Assembly (NCBI GenBank): GCA_947176965.1
Contig: CAMWSU010000006.1
Span: forward strand, 1-63,416
Direction of reading: 5' to 3'
DNA length: 63,416 nucleotides
Source of the DNA: an uncultured Lachnospiraceae bacterium
GTDB taxonomy: Bacteria; Bacillota; Clostridia; Lachnospirales; Lachnospiraceae
Of this stretch, positions 36,774-44,421 are shown one piece after another. Every line of letters begins with the position of its first letter. Position 1 is the first letter of the stretch. The position numbers were made by a program, and so were the translations under genes. The notes beneath the pieces are model-generated. The model did no database searches. It saw only the letters and a program-made list of their open reading frames with translations, and was not told the origin of the DNA.

Positions 36774-38397
36774 TTACCTAAAGGGACATTTAAAATTATA
36801 TGTCAGTTCCCTCATCGTTTCATTTTTGGTAATAGTCGTATCATATTCTTTGCCTTACATACAGGCTATGATTATAGATAACGGCATTTTGGGATTGAAT
36901 AAACGGATTTTAATATATGGAATGGTCGTTTATTTCGGAATGTATTTTGTTCAATATGGTTTGAATTATATTAATCAGCGTGTAACGCTGAAACTTGAGC
37001 AGAACATTAATACACGTCTAACCATGGATATTGTAGAATACTATCTGCATTCCAAGGAATATGAGTTTCATGAGCAGATAGGAAGTGATGTGGAGACTCT
37101 CATTTCAAGGGATATCAACTTTTTTGTTACATTTATGATGAATGTTGTTCAGGAAACATTGATCAATATTATTTCTTTCTTTATGGCAATTGTTGTGTTA
37201 ATACAAATCAGGGTTGAATTTGCGGTAATTATTATAGCTGTTCAAATTTTATCATTGATCCTTAGACGTTTTTTTAATGGCATCATAAAGAAGAATAACA
37301 AAACGACACATAAATTAGCGGTAAAATACAATGCTATATTGAATGAATATGCGAATAATATACGCAATTTAAAATTTTTGGGTGTGAATGGGTTTATAAA
37401 TAGACGAATAGAAAACATCAAAGAAAAGAGCAACGCTCAGGCAATTATAAATATGAAAACAAGATACCGTTTGAATGGGATGCTGTTATTTTTATCTCAG
37501 TTGACATCCTATACAATTATGGTGATTGGAGGTTTATTTGTAATTTCCGGAAACATATCATTGGGTTTTTTGATGAGTTCTTTGCAGTATTCGGATCGGT
37601 GCGAAAGCGCACTAAAGAGTATCATGAGTTTAAGTACCGAAATTGCATCAAACAGAATAGAATATCAAAGAATTTTTGAAATCATACTAAAGAAGGCTGA
37701 AAATAAAAAGGTGCAAGATACAATTGGTTGGATGGAGTCGATTGAAGTCATTTCTGTTCGGGATTTAAATTTCTCATATAATTCTTACCATGAAATTTTT
37801 AAAAATGTAAATGTGGTCTTTCGTAAGGGAATATTGTATTACATGATTGGCGAAAGCGGAGTCGGGAAAACGACTTTGGCGAAGCTTTTAATGGGAGAGT
37901 ATAAAATTGAAGACGGAACGATCTTTTTTGATGGAACGGACATTAACAAGTGTCGTATAGAACAATTGCAGCAGATTATCACATGGGTTCCGAATGAAAC
38001 GATTATTTGGAATGACGGCATCAAAGAGAATATTTTATGCGGAAGACACGTTGATATGGAAAAATATAATCAGGTTTGTAAGGATTGTGAGATAGATGAT
38101 ATTGAAAGTGAGCTTTCTACACATCATATTAATTTAGGCGAGAAGGGGAGCCTGGTATCGGCAGGACAGAAACAAAGGATTGGTCTGGCGCGGGCATTGA
38201 TTTCGGCAAAACCAATTGTAATCATTGATGAGATTACCGCTAATCTGGATCAGCAAACAGAATTGATGATTAAAAATAATATAGGAAAATATATGTATGA
38301 TAAGATTATCATTATCATTACGCATAGCAAAGAATTTATTCGGGATGATGCGGTTGTATATGAGATAAAGGATAAGTCGATTTGTGAGATGGGTTAG
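36745..38397 (+). CDS. ABC exporter, fused membrane and ATPase domains
   Basis: A 550-residue half transporter: six-helix membrane domain (from LYVSSLIVSFLVIVVSYSLP) and C-terminal ATPase with Walker A GESGVGKTTLAKLL, a diverged signature VSAGQKQRIGLARAL and Walker B IVIIDEITANLD (Glu changed little). It has no N-terminal C39 leader peptidase. I chose 36745, inside the end of the S8 gene (29-base overlap), rather than the ATG at 36700. Probably a homodimeric peptide or lipid exporter. Last gene of operon A. Confidence 0.85.
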   Translation: MKRSTHIIFNYLKGHLKLYVSSLIVSFLVIVVSYSLPYIQAMIIDNGILGLNKRILIYGMVVYFGMYFVQYGLNYINQRVTLKLEQNINTRLTMDIVEYYLHSKEYEFHEQIGSDVETLISRDINFFVTFMMNVVQETLINIISFFMAIVVLIQIRVEFAVIIIAVQILSLILRRFFNGIIKKNNKTTHKLAVKYNAILNEYANNIRNLKFLGVNGFINRRIENIKEKSNAQAIINMKTRYRLNGMLLFLSQLTSYTIMVIGGLFVISGNISLGFLMSSLQYSDRCESALKSIMSLSTEIASNRIEYQRIFEIILKKAENKKVQDTIGWMESIEVISVRDLNFSYNSYHEIFKNVNVVFRKGILYYMIGESGVGKTTLAKLLMGEYKIEDGTIFFDGTDINKCRIEQLQQIITWVPNETIIWNDGIKENILCGRHVDMEKYNQVCKDCEIDDIESELSTHHINLGEKGSLVSAGQKQRIGLARALISAKPIVIIDEITANLDQQTELMIKNNIGKYMYDKIIIIITHSKEFIRDDAVVYEIKDKSICEMG

Positions 38398-38631
38398 GGA
38401 GGAGAGAAGAATATTTTCGTAGCACTATTCGGACTTGCAGATTTGGGGGATATGTGTGGTCTGGATATTTGGAATCATGATCTGGCACCGAGAATGTTTT
38501 GGGTAGAAGAAGCAGTCAGTGATAGCCATCAGTTGTAACAGATACGGATCTTCTATGCAATCCTGGCAAAGGGAGCGGTGTATGACGGCAAGATCGAGAA
38601 TTCTAATATTAATATGGTATTATTTATGTAA
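38398..38631 (+). pseudogene. Decayed short coding fragment
   Basis: In frame after the ABC stop the sequence reads as a protein-like stretch (FVALFGLADLGDMCGLDIWN ... VEEAVSDSHQL) to a TAA at 38536, and goes on after it (IRIFYAILAKGAVYDGKIEN). There is no start codon with a ribosome site. It looks like a gene remnant left between the two operons. The family is not recognised. Confidence 0.35.
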
Positions 38632-38680
38632 TATAAAATTATAAATACAATTGACAGTGGGTTGGAAATAGTATATAATC
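38618..38680 (+). promoter_or_regulatory. Promoter block B of the peptide island
   Basis: A perfect -35 TTGACA (38651-38656), 17-base spacer and perfect -10 TATAAT (38674-38679). The 63-base block matches block A (29868-29930) at 45 positions without gaps. The gene start is 142 bases downstream of the -10; the leader holds two tiny reading frames (38707 and 38730) but no clear hairpin. The stretch 38398-38821 otherwise contains only the decayed fragment. Confidence 0.88.
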
Positions 38681-38821
38681 TATTACAACCTTAGAATGAG
38701 TTTGCAATGTTACGTGCATTAAGGAAAAAATGTATCAGGGTCGTGAGGGTCTAAGCGTTGTAATAGGACTTGCCCGTAAATAGATATAAGAATGTGGGGA
38801 TATTCCGGAAAGGATTTTACA

Positions 38822-40375
38822 ATGAAAAAAGAACTTCCGATAAATCTGAAACCGTTTATAAGGGTCATACCACAATATGCATTTTTGGAAGCAATGATCA
38901 ATAATGACAGAACGAATATAGATATGTTATGCAGCTTGGATATTGTTGGGTTAAGGCCAAATGAATGGAACTTTGAGATTCAGGATGCTGAAGTTCGGAT
39001 TGAAAATGAAACGGTTAATTTGTATCGAAAGGGTTTTGGATTAAAGCCGCCGGGCAGGTGGTATCATCATATTGAAAATGGTGATGAGACGATTTTTCAC
39101 ATTCGCTATCAACAGTATTCCAATCGGTGGGACAGTATTATTTTTTATATAAATACCTGCGATCAGATTATGAGTCCGGACAGCACGGATTGGAATTACA
39201 GGTTTTCAATACATTGTTGTGGAGATCTGCGTATTGATGTGAATGAAAATATGGTGTTTTTTGAGAACAACTGGGAAGATGAGGAAGCAGCGGGATGGTA
39301 TAAAATAAAGGTTGATCATGATAAGATTCGGGTATATAGCTCGTTTGATGGCCAGGCGTGGACATTATTCCATGAAATAGAGTTAGAAGGATTTTTTAGC
39401 AAGCGGAAATATGTGAGCGGTTTTCAGATCAGACTATTTGATAATCAATATTATAAATGGCTGTGTAACAATTTTATCCAAATAAGGTATGATAAGGATT
39501 CAACCAATGCGATCGGGTATCCGGGGTTCTTAAGCAGGGATTGGCGGAGTTATGTGATGCATCCGCTAGTCAGATTTTCACAGGATAAAAGAGAGACGGT
39601 TTTGCGATGGGGACTTTGGAATTATATTGTAAACAATATTGATAGTAAGCGCTATTTGGAAATATGGTTAGATGAATTTTACATAGAAGGAACAGAAGCA
39701 TTTCAAAAACAGTCATTTAGTCATGAGAATTTGATTTATGGTTACAATGATGAATGCAATACCGTATATATATTGTGTATATTTCATGGAAAATTGAAGC
39801 CGGTTGAAATTCCGGTTGAAACGGTAACTATAGCATGGGAGAAAGCTGTTGGCAGAAATGCTGTAATAAAAGCGTTTGAATATTCACCCGATCAGATGGG
39901 CATTTATAGACTTGATGTAGATCACATATGTAAGCATATGAAAGACTATCTCTCCGGGCGAAACAGTTCTCTTGATTATCAGTATCTTTCGCAGGAAGAG
40001 CCGGGTGCTTTTGGGCTCGCTGTTTATGAAAGTATCTTAAACAATAGCGAGAGTAAGGGCATATTTTTATATGATTACAGAGTAGCCTATTTAATAAAAG
40101 AGCATAAAGAATGCATGCTTTTCAGAATCGAATATTTACATGATTGCGGGGTGATCCAAGAAAAAGATTATCCATATTTGAAAGAAAGGATGGATGAAAT
40201 TGTAAAGATAGCCAACATAATTATGAATTTAGTAATAAAGAACAGGATGGCAGAATCAGAATCTGTTCAGAACAGGATTTGGAATTATATACAGAACCTA
40301 AGAGAGTATGAAGAAAAATGTTATACCTATTTGATACAGGTTCTGGAGACGTACTTATCACAATCGGTACAATGA
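38822..40375 (+). CDS. Unknown 517-residue protein with jelly-roll-like domain
   Basis: First gene of operon B; GGAAAGG ribosome site. Residues about 40-220 look like a concanavalin/DUF1349-like beta sandwich (WYHHIENGDETIFHIRYQQY, WYKIKVDHDKIRVYSSFDG, AWTLFHEIELEGFF). The remaining part is mixed and then helical, with a final region of about 100 residues (ECMLFRIEYLHDCGVIQEKD, IANIIMNLVIKNRM). No signal peptide. I do not recognise a catalytic motif. It may be a scaffold or recognition protein for the peptide. Confidence 0.75.
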   Translation: MKKELPINLKPFIRVIPQYAFLEAMINNDRTNIDMLCSLDIVGLRPNEWNFEIQDAEVRIENETVNLYRKGFGLKPPGRWYHHIENGDETIFHIRYQQYSNRWDSIIFYINTCDQIMSPDSTDWNYRFSIHCCGDLRIDVNENMVFFENNWEDEEAAGWYKIKVDHDKIRVYSSFDGQAWTLFHEIELEGFFSKRKYVSGFQIRLFDNQYYKWLCNNFIQIRYDKDSTNAIGYPGFLSRDWRSYVMHPLVRFSQDKRETVLRWGLWNYIVNNIDSKRYLEIWLDEFYIEGTEAFQKQSFSHENLIYGYNDECNTVYILCIFHGKLKPVEIPVETVTIAWEKAVGRNAVIKAFEYSPDQMGIYRLDVDHICKHMKDYLSGRNSSLDYQYLSQEEPGAFGLAVYESILNNSESKGIFLYDYRVAYLIKEHKECMLFRIEYLHDCGVIQEKDYPYLKERMDEIVKIANIIMNLVIKNRMAESESVQNRIWNYIQNLREYEEKCYTYLIQVLETYLSQSVQ

Positions 40376-40452
40376 TCTGCCTGAGAGATCATATTCTTAC
40401 CAAATATGATTTGATTGAATTTTACAGATGTACGATGCGAGGAGGAATCTTA

Positions 40453-41130
40453 ATGAAGAACGGTTTTTGTGAATCGGATGCGGTATTGACGGATATGGAA
40501 CAGTGGAAAAATGCGTTGGAAATTGTTAATAAAAAAAATCTTCAACCACATTTGGATCCACCTAAAACATGGGATAGTTTAGTGGCATACAATTATATTT
40601 TGAAATATGTGGATAAGAATGAATGGATTCTGGATGCAGGGGCGGAATATTATTCCGTAATATTAAAATGGCTCAGTAAAAATGGTTATAAGCATTTGAC
40701 GGGAATTAATACGGCATTTAACGCGACGAAATGTAAGTATATAGGCAAAATTAAATATGAGTTTGGTGATATTACCAGAACCAAATATCTGAGAGGGGAT
40801 TTTAAGGCGATTACCGCATTAAGTGTGGTAGAACATAACGTAAACTGGCAAATATTTATTAGGGAGGCAGCTTATCTCTTAAAAGAGGACGGTGTTTTGA
40901 TCATTTCTTTTGATTATTCCAAAGAAAAAATTAAAGAATCGAAAAAGATGTTCGATATGGACTGGAATATCTTTTGCAGCGAGGAAGTAGAAGAGATGAT
41001 CGGGTTTGCAGAACAAAATCATCTAAAGCTGATCAATGAGTTTGATAAAAATAAAGACGGCAAGATCATTTGGTATGATGGATTGGCTTATACCTATGCT
41101 GTCCTGATATTTCAAAAGGTCAGAACGTAA
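40453..41130 (+). CDS. Class I SAM-dependent methyltransferase-like protein
   Basis: A 225-residue Rossmann-type protein. Motif I is EWILDAGAEYYSVILKWL; the usual glycine-rich DxGxGxG is degenerate (DAGAEYY), so SAM binding may be weak or altered. Later parts fit: ALSVVEHNVNW (motif III region) and LLKEDGVLIISFDY. AGGAGG ribosome site ahead of 40453. Potential N- or O-methylation of the peptide, or a non-catalytic relative. Confidence 0.75.
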   Translation: MKNGFCESDAVLTDMEQWKNALEIVNKKNLQPHLDPPKTWDSLVAYNYILKYVDKNEWILDAGAEYYSVILKWLSKNGYKHLTGINTAFNATKCKYIGKIKYEFGDITRTKYLRGDFKAITALSVVEHNVNWQIFIREAAYLLKEDGVLIISFDYSKEKIKESKKMFDMDWNIFCSEEVEEMIGFAEQNHLKLINEFDKNKDGKIIWYDGLAYTYAVLIFQKVRT

Positions 41131-41226
41131 TGTTGGCTGATAAAATAGGTATCACAAATAATCATTCGACTGATCAGGCGGCGAAAAGGGATCAGTCAGA
41201 TAGGAGCTGAAAACGGGGGAGCGGTC

Positions 41227-41469
41227 ATGACACTGGATTTGATTTATGAGGTTTTAGCGGACATGGGCATTGAAGTCGGGAATCAGGAAGAATTGAGCCT
41301 TTCTGATATCATGGAGGATTCATTCAGCTTAATGCTGTTTATTGCAAACTTGGAAGAAAAGTTTGGCGTTGAATTTCCCGATGAATCGCTTTTGGACATA
41401 AACGAGATCACATTAGAAGAACTTCGGGGAATGGTGGATGCATTAGGTGGAGAAAAGGATGGTCTTTAA
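41227..41469 (+). CDS. Acyl carrier protein-related protein of peptide maturation system
   Basis: An 80-residue four-helix carrier fold. The phosphopantetheine site is the EDSFSLMLFI motif with Ser32, where ordinary ACP has DSL. It is followed by LEEKFGVEFPDESLLDINEI, as in ACPs. It is distinct from the housekeeping acpP at 52644. From memory, NCBI's TIGR04069 describes an acyl carrier-related protein in clostridial peptide maturation loci; I could not search it. It lies 45 bases before the precursor gene, so a thioester-bound acyl or aminoacyl group may be used in maturation. Confidence 0.8.
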   Translation: MTLDLIYEVLADMGIEVGNQEELSLSDIMEDSFSLMLFIANLEEKFGVEFPDESLLDINEITLEELRGMVDALGGEKDGL

Positions 41470-41514
41470 TGAATTATGATTAAAGATAGATCGAAATGGA
41501 AAGGAGGGATTACT

Positions 41515-41634
41515 ATGAAAGATGCGAACAAGAAAAAAGGTTTGAAAAAGCCTGTGCGCAAAAATTCTGCTGAGAATACCGTTCAGGTATACTCGCCAGA
41601 GGGAAAGCGCCTTTCCGGAAAGATTAGCTGGTAA
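41515..41634 (+). CDS. Candidate RiPP precursor peptide, 39 residues, no Cys
   Basis: Small ORF with the best ribosome site of the operon (AAAGGAGGGATTACT before ATG). The first 16 residues are basic (8 Lys and 1 Arg), then ENTVQVY, then SPEGKRLSGKISW at the C-terminus. It has no Cys, three Ser after residue 25 (27, 34, 38), one Tyr (26) and a C-terminal Trp39. The TVQVY part may be a leader recognition motif and the last 13 residues the core; this is inference. It sits between the carrier protein and the S8/P-loop fusion, with a strong stem-loop 23 bases after its stop. A non-precursor role is possible but unlikely. Confidence 0.72.
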   Translation: MKDANKKKGLKKPVRKNSAENTVQVYSPEGKRLSGKISW

Positions 41635-41656
41635 GTAGATCGATCCGGAAGATTTG

Positions 41657-41709
41657 CCGATGCCGGGGCAGCGATATTGCAGCTGTTTATGCGCTGCCTC
41701 CGGCATCGG
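41657..41709 (+). terminator. Strong stem-loop after the precursor gene
   Basis: CCGATGCCGGGGCAGCG (41657-41673) pairs with CGCTGCCTCCGGCATCGG (41692-41709) with a single bulge and an 18-base loop. There is no T-run, so it is more likely a partial terminator or RNA-stability/processing hairpin that raises precursor mRNA over the downstream genes. Confidence 0.8.
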
Positions 41710-41768
41710 ATTCGCAGCGTATGTTTAGATTCTGTTCTTGTTTACTTGGCTTAGCAGGGAGATCTGTT

Positions 41769-43571
41769 ATGGAAACGGTGTTAGGGGAAGATATAACCGT
41801 GTGTATCGTGGATAGCGGTTATGACGGGCGGCATCCACTGTTAAAAGAAACGAATATTGTCGGGTATGAATTGAAGGGATCGGACATTGTTCTGGGGGAA
41901 TGTAAAGACGTTATCGGGCATGGGACGGCTGTTTTAGGGATTATCTCTAAGCTGTGTCCGAAGATCCGGTTTATCATGATAAAAATATTTCATGAAACGC
42001 TTGAGGTTGAGATAAAACAGCTTGTTCTTGCCCTGTCATTCATACATAATAATATAGATTGCCAGATTCTTCATTTGAGTCTGGGCAGTCGTTTTTACAG
42101 TGACGATTTATATGATGTTTGTAAAAAAATAACGGATAAAAATATAAAAATTGTTGCGGCATTTGATAATTTTGGCGGAATTTCTTATCCGGCAGCATTT
42201 GATAACGTGATTGGCGTAGATGTCTCATTAAATTGTAAAAAGAATGATGAGTTCATACGCATCAAGGGCAGCCCGGTGAATATAGCGGCAAAGGGTGGGC
42301 TGCATCGGGTGGCATGGCTGGACGCAAAGTATATGATCTGCGAGGGGATCAGTTATTCCGCAGCTTATGTCACGGCATATTTTGTGAAATGTATGCAGCA
42401 ATATGGTCGGGATTGCAATATCATGGGAATCTTGGAGGAGCATGCAATAAAGACGTATTGTTTTGATGAGCAGGAGAGAGAGGATTGTTTTCAATTGAAC
42501 GGCTCCGTAAATAGTGCCGCAGTATGTCCCTTAAACAAGGAGACTATGAGTTTGGTGAATTTTGCGGATATGCTGCCGTTTGAGGTTGTTAAGATATATG
42601 ATTCTAAGTACGGTGGAAAAGTGGGCTCAAGATATGCTGCCTTCAGAGACAATGGCAAGAACATGCCCACAATTGAGAATTTTGAAAATATAGATTATTC
42701 CGTGTTTGATACGATGATCTTAGGTCATGTATCGGAAATGAGCAATTTACTTAACAGAGATGTAAAAAAAGAAATATTAGACCAATGTCTTGCAAATAAA
42801 GTAAATGTATATTGTTTTGACAGCTATCTGATCGAAGATTACCGTGCGAAATTTTTTGAACGGGGATGCTGGATCGTCTCAGCGGATGTGAAGGTTCATA
42901 GCAGTAATTTTAATAAACAAGGGAAACTGTATTTCATACAGAGCCCGGTGGTCGGAATATTCGGAACAGGTCAGCGTCAAGGGAAATTTACCCTTCAGTT
43001 ATTGCTTAGAAAATGGTTTCAGGACGAAGGGTATCATGTGGGTCAGTTGGGTACGGAGCCGCAGTCTGCATTATTTCAGATGGATGAAATATTTCCGTTT
43101 GGCTATGAAGCGCAGATGAATTTATACGGAGAGCAGCGGATAGAGTATTTGAATTATCTGATGCATAGAATAGACAGGAAGTCTGTAGATTTGATCATGG
43201 TGGGGTGTCAATCGGGATTTGTTCCGGCAAACTATTATCATGTACGGCAATATCCGGTTCATCAGATGGAGTTTCTGCTGGGCACCCTGCCGGATGTAAT
43301 CGTACTCTGCGTAAATGTATTTGATGAATCAGATTATATCAAAAGGACGATTTGCGCGATCGAAAGTTTGGCGGATTGCAGAGTAATAGCACTGGCATTA
43401 TCTAAGGCGGTTCCTGATTCGTTTTTTCGAAAACGTATCGTCACGGATGACGAAATAGAGGAGTGCTCTGTGAGACTGCAGGCGGAAATCGGAGTTCCGG
43501 TATTCAAAATAAGCGGGGACGGCGTATCAAAACTGGGTGAGGAGATCGTCAACTATCTGAACGGCGATTAA
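41769..43571 (+). CDS. Subtilisin-like protein fused to DUF1611-like P-loop domain
   Basis: A 600-residue two-part protein. Residues 1-260 are an S8 fold: CIVDSGYDG (Asp15), VIGHGTAVLGII (His51), AFDN (Asn134) and EGISYSAAYV (Ser195, GIS for GTS). Residues about 265-600 include VVGIFGTGQRQGKFTLQ (P-loop, 397-407), GTEPQSALF and DLIMVGCQSGFVPANYY, matching the DUF1611 C-terminal NTPase. No signal peptide. A fused protease-NTPase suggests energy-dependent leader removal or peptide handling inside the cell. I chose 41769 (CAGGGAGATCTGTT ahead) over the ATG at 41721. Confidence 0.8.
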   Translation: METVLGEDITVCIVDSGYDGRHPLLKETNIVGYELKGSDIVLGECKDVIGHGTAVLGIISKLCPKIRFIMIKIFHETLEVEIKQLVLALSFIHNNIDCQILHLSLGSRFYSDDLYDVCKKITDKNIKIVAAFDNFGGISYPAAFDNVIGVDVSLNCKKNDEFIRIKGSPVNIAAKGGLHRVAWLDAKYMICEGISYSAAYVTAYFVKCMQQYGRDCNIMGILEEHAIKTYCFDEQEREDCFQLNGSVNSAAVCPLNKETMSLVNFADMLPFEVVKIYDSKYGGKVGSRYAAFRDNGKNMPTIENFENIDYSVFDTMILGHVSEMSNLLNRDVKKEILDQCLANKVNVYCFDSYLIEDYRAKFFERGCWIVSADVKVHSSNFNKQGKLYFIQSPVVGIFGTGQRQGKFTLQLLLRKWFQDEGYHVGQLGTEPQSALFQMDEIFPFGYEAQMNLYGEQRIEYLNYLMHRIDRKSVDLIMVGCQSGFVPANYYHVRQYPVHQMEFLLGTLPDVIVLCVNVFDESDYIKRTICAIESLADCRVIALALSKAVPDSFFRKRIVTDDEIEECSVRLQAEIGVPVFKISGDGVSKLGEEIVNYLNGD

Positions 43572-43599
43572 GATGCAGGCGCCGTAAATCCGGCTGGAA

Positions 43600-44421
43600 A
43601 TGGAGATTTTTGTGGGACAGGAGTTTAATTCGTTTAATTTAATCTATGACGCTGAATTTGTCACGAAAATAGCAAGGGGTATCGAGTGGGTTCCGACTGC
43701 GATATTGGGTCGGACAGAGCGAAGTGTGGCGCAGGCATCCGCGATATGGCAGCTGCCTGTTGATGAGAGGAAGCAATACATAACGAACTTATATGAAGCG
43801 ATGCAGTTATTTCATATAAGCAACTTTGAGATTAAAGATGATAAGCGTATCATAGAATGTGGCGGCAGTATCTGGGAATTCAGTAAAGACGGCAGAGAGA
43901 CAGTTTGTGATAATTGCGGAATGTGTGCCGAATGTGCGGCATGGCTTATCTATTTTTTGAAAGGGAGATATGAGGAAATCGGCTTTCTTACTTTGGTGGG
44001 GACAAAGCTTGGGGGACATATCATCAACTATATAAAGGATGGCGGGTACTACTATTTTGTAGATATGTCCATGCAGGTAAGAGAAGTGGCTGTCAATAAT
44101 GCGGTTGAAAATGGCGATATAAGGGAATTCAGAAAGAATCAGCATTTGACCTGTTCGATGTTAAGGTCTAAATGTATAGAAGATTTTTACTTGTTTTACT
44201 CCTCATTTTATCGGCGGAGAATGAAAGAGTTTTTATCTTTTTATTATACGGGAGACTGTGCGGTGCCGATCGGTTATGAGAAAGGGAGCCATACGATTCT
44301 GCTGCCCTATGGATATGATGTGAATATGATAGAGGTTTCGCATAAAACTGGCGGTATCAAATGGAAAAGAGTGGATATACCGGATGAGATAAAAGATGAC
44401 GCGCCGGGGGGAGTGGGATGA
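43600..44421 (+). CDS. Transglutaminase-like cysteine-protease-fold protein
   Basis: A 273-residue protein with a transglutaminase-core pattern: CGMCAECAAWLIYFL (Cys109), GGHIINYIKDGGYYYFVDM (His140, Asp155), in the right order and spacing for a Cys-His-Asp triad. No signal or membrane segment. In a maturation locus it could cleave the leader or join amide bonds. It is 28 bases after the S8 fusion gene and overlaps the first ABC gene by 4 bases (ATGA). Confidence 0.72.
   Translation: MEIFVGQEFNSFNLIYDAEFVTKIARGIEWVPTAILGRTERSVAQASAIWQLPVDERKQYITNLYEAMQLFHISNFEIKDDKRIIECGGSIWEFSKDGRETVCDNCGMCAECAAWLIYFLKGRYEEIGFLTLVGTKLGGHIINYIKDGGYYYFVDMSMQVREVAVNNAVENGDIREFRKNQHLTCSMLRSKCIEDFYLFYSSFYRRRMKEFLSFYYTGDCAVPIGYEKGSHTILLPYGYDVNMIEVSHKTGGIKWKRVDIPDEIKDDAPGGVG

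Noticed and set aside
41227-41469. ACP-like protein as evidence for a polyketide or non-ribosomal peptide pathway
   Set aside because: No ketosynthase, adenylation or condensation gene is present anywhere in the island, and the neighbours are RiPP enzymes.
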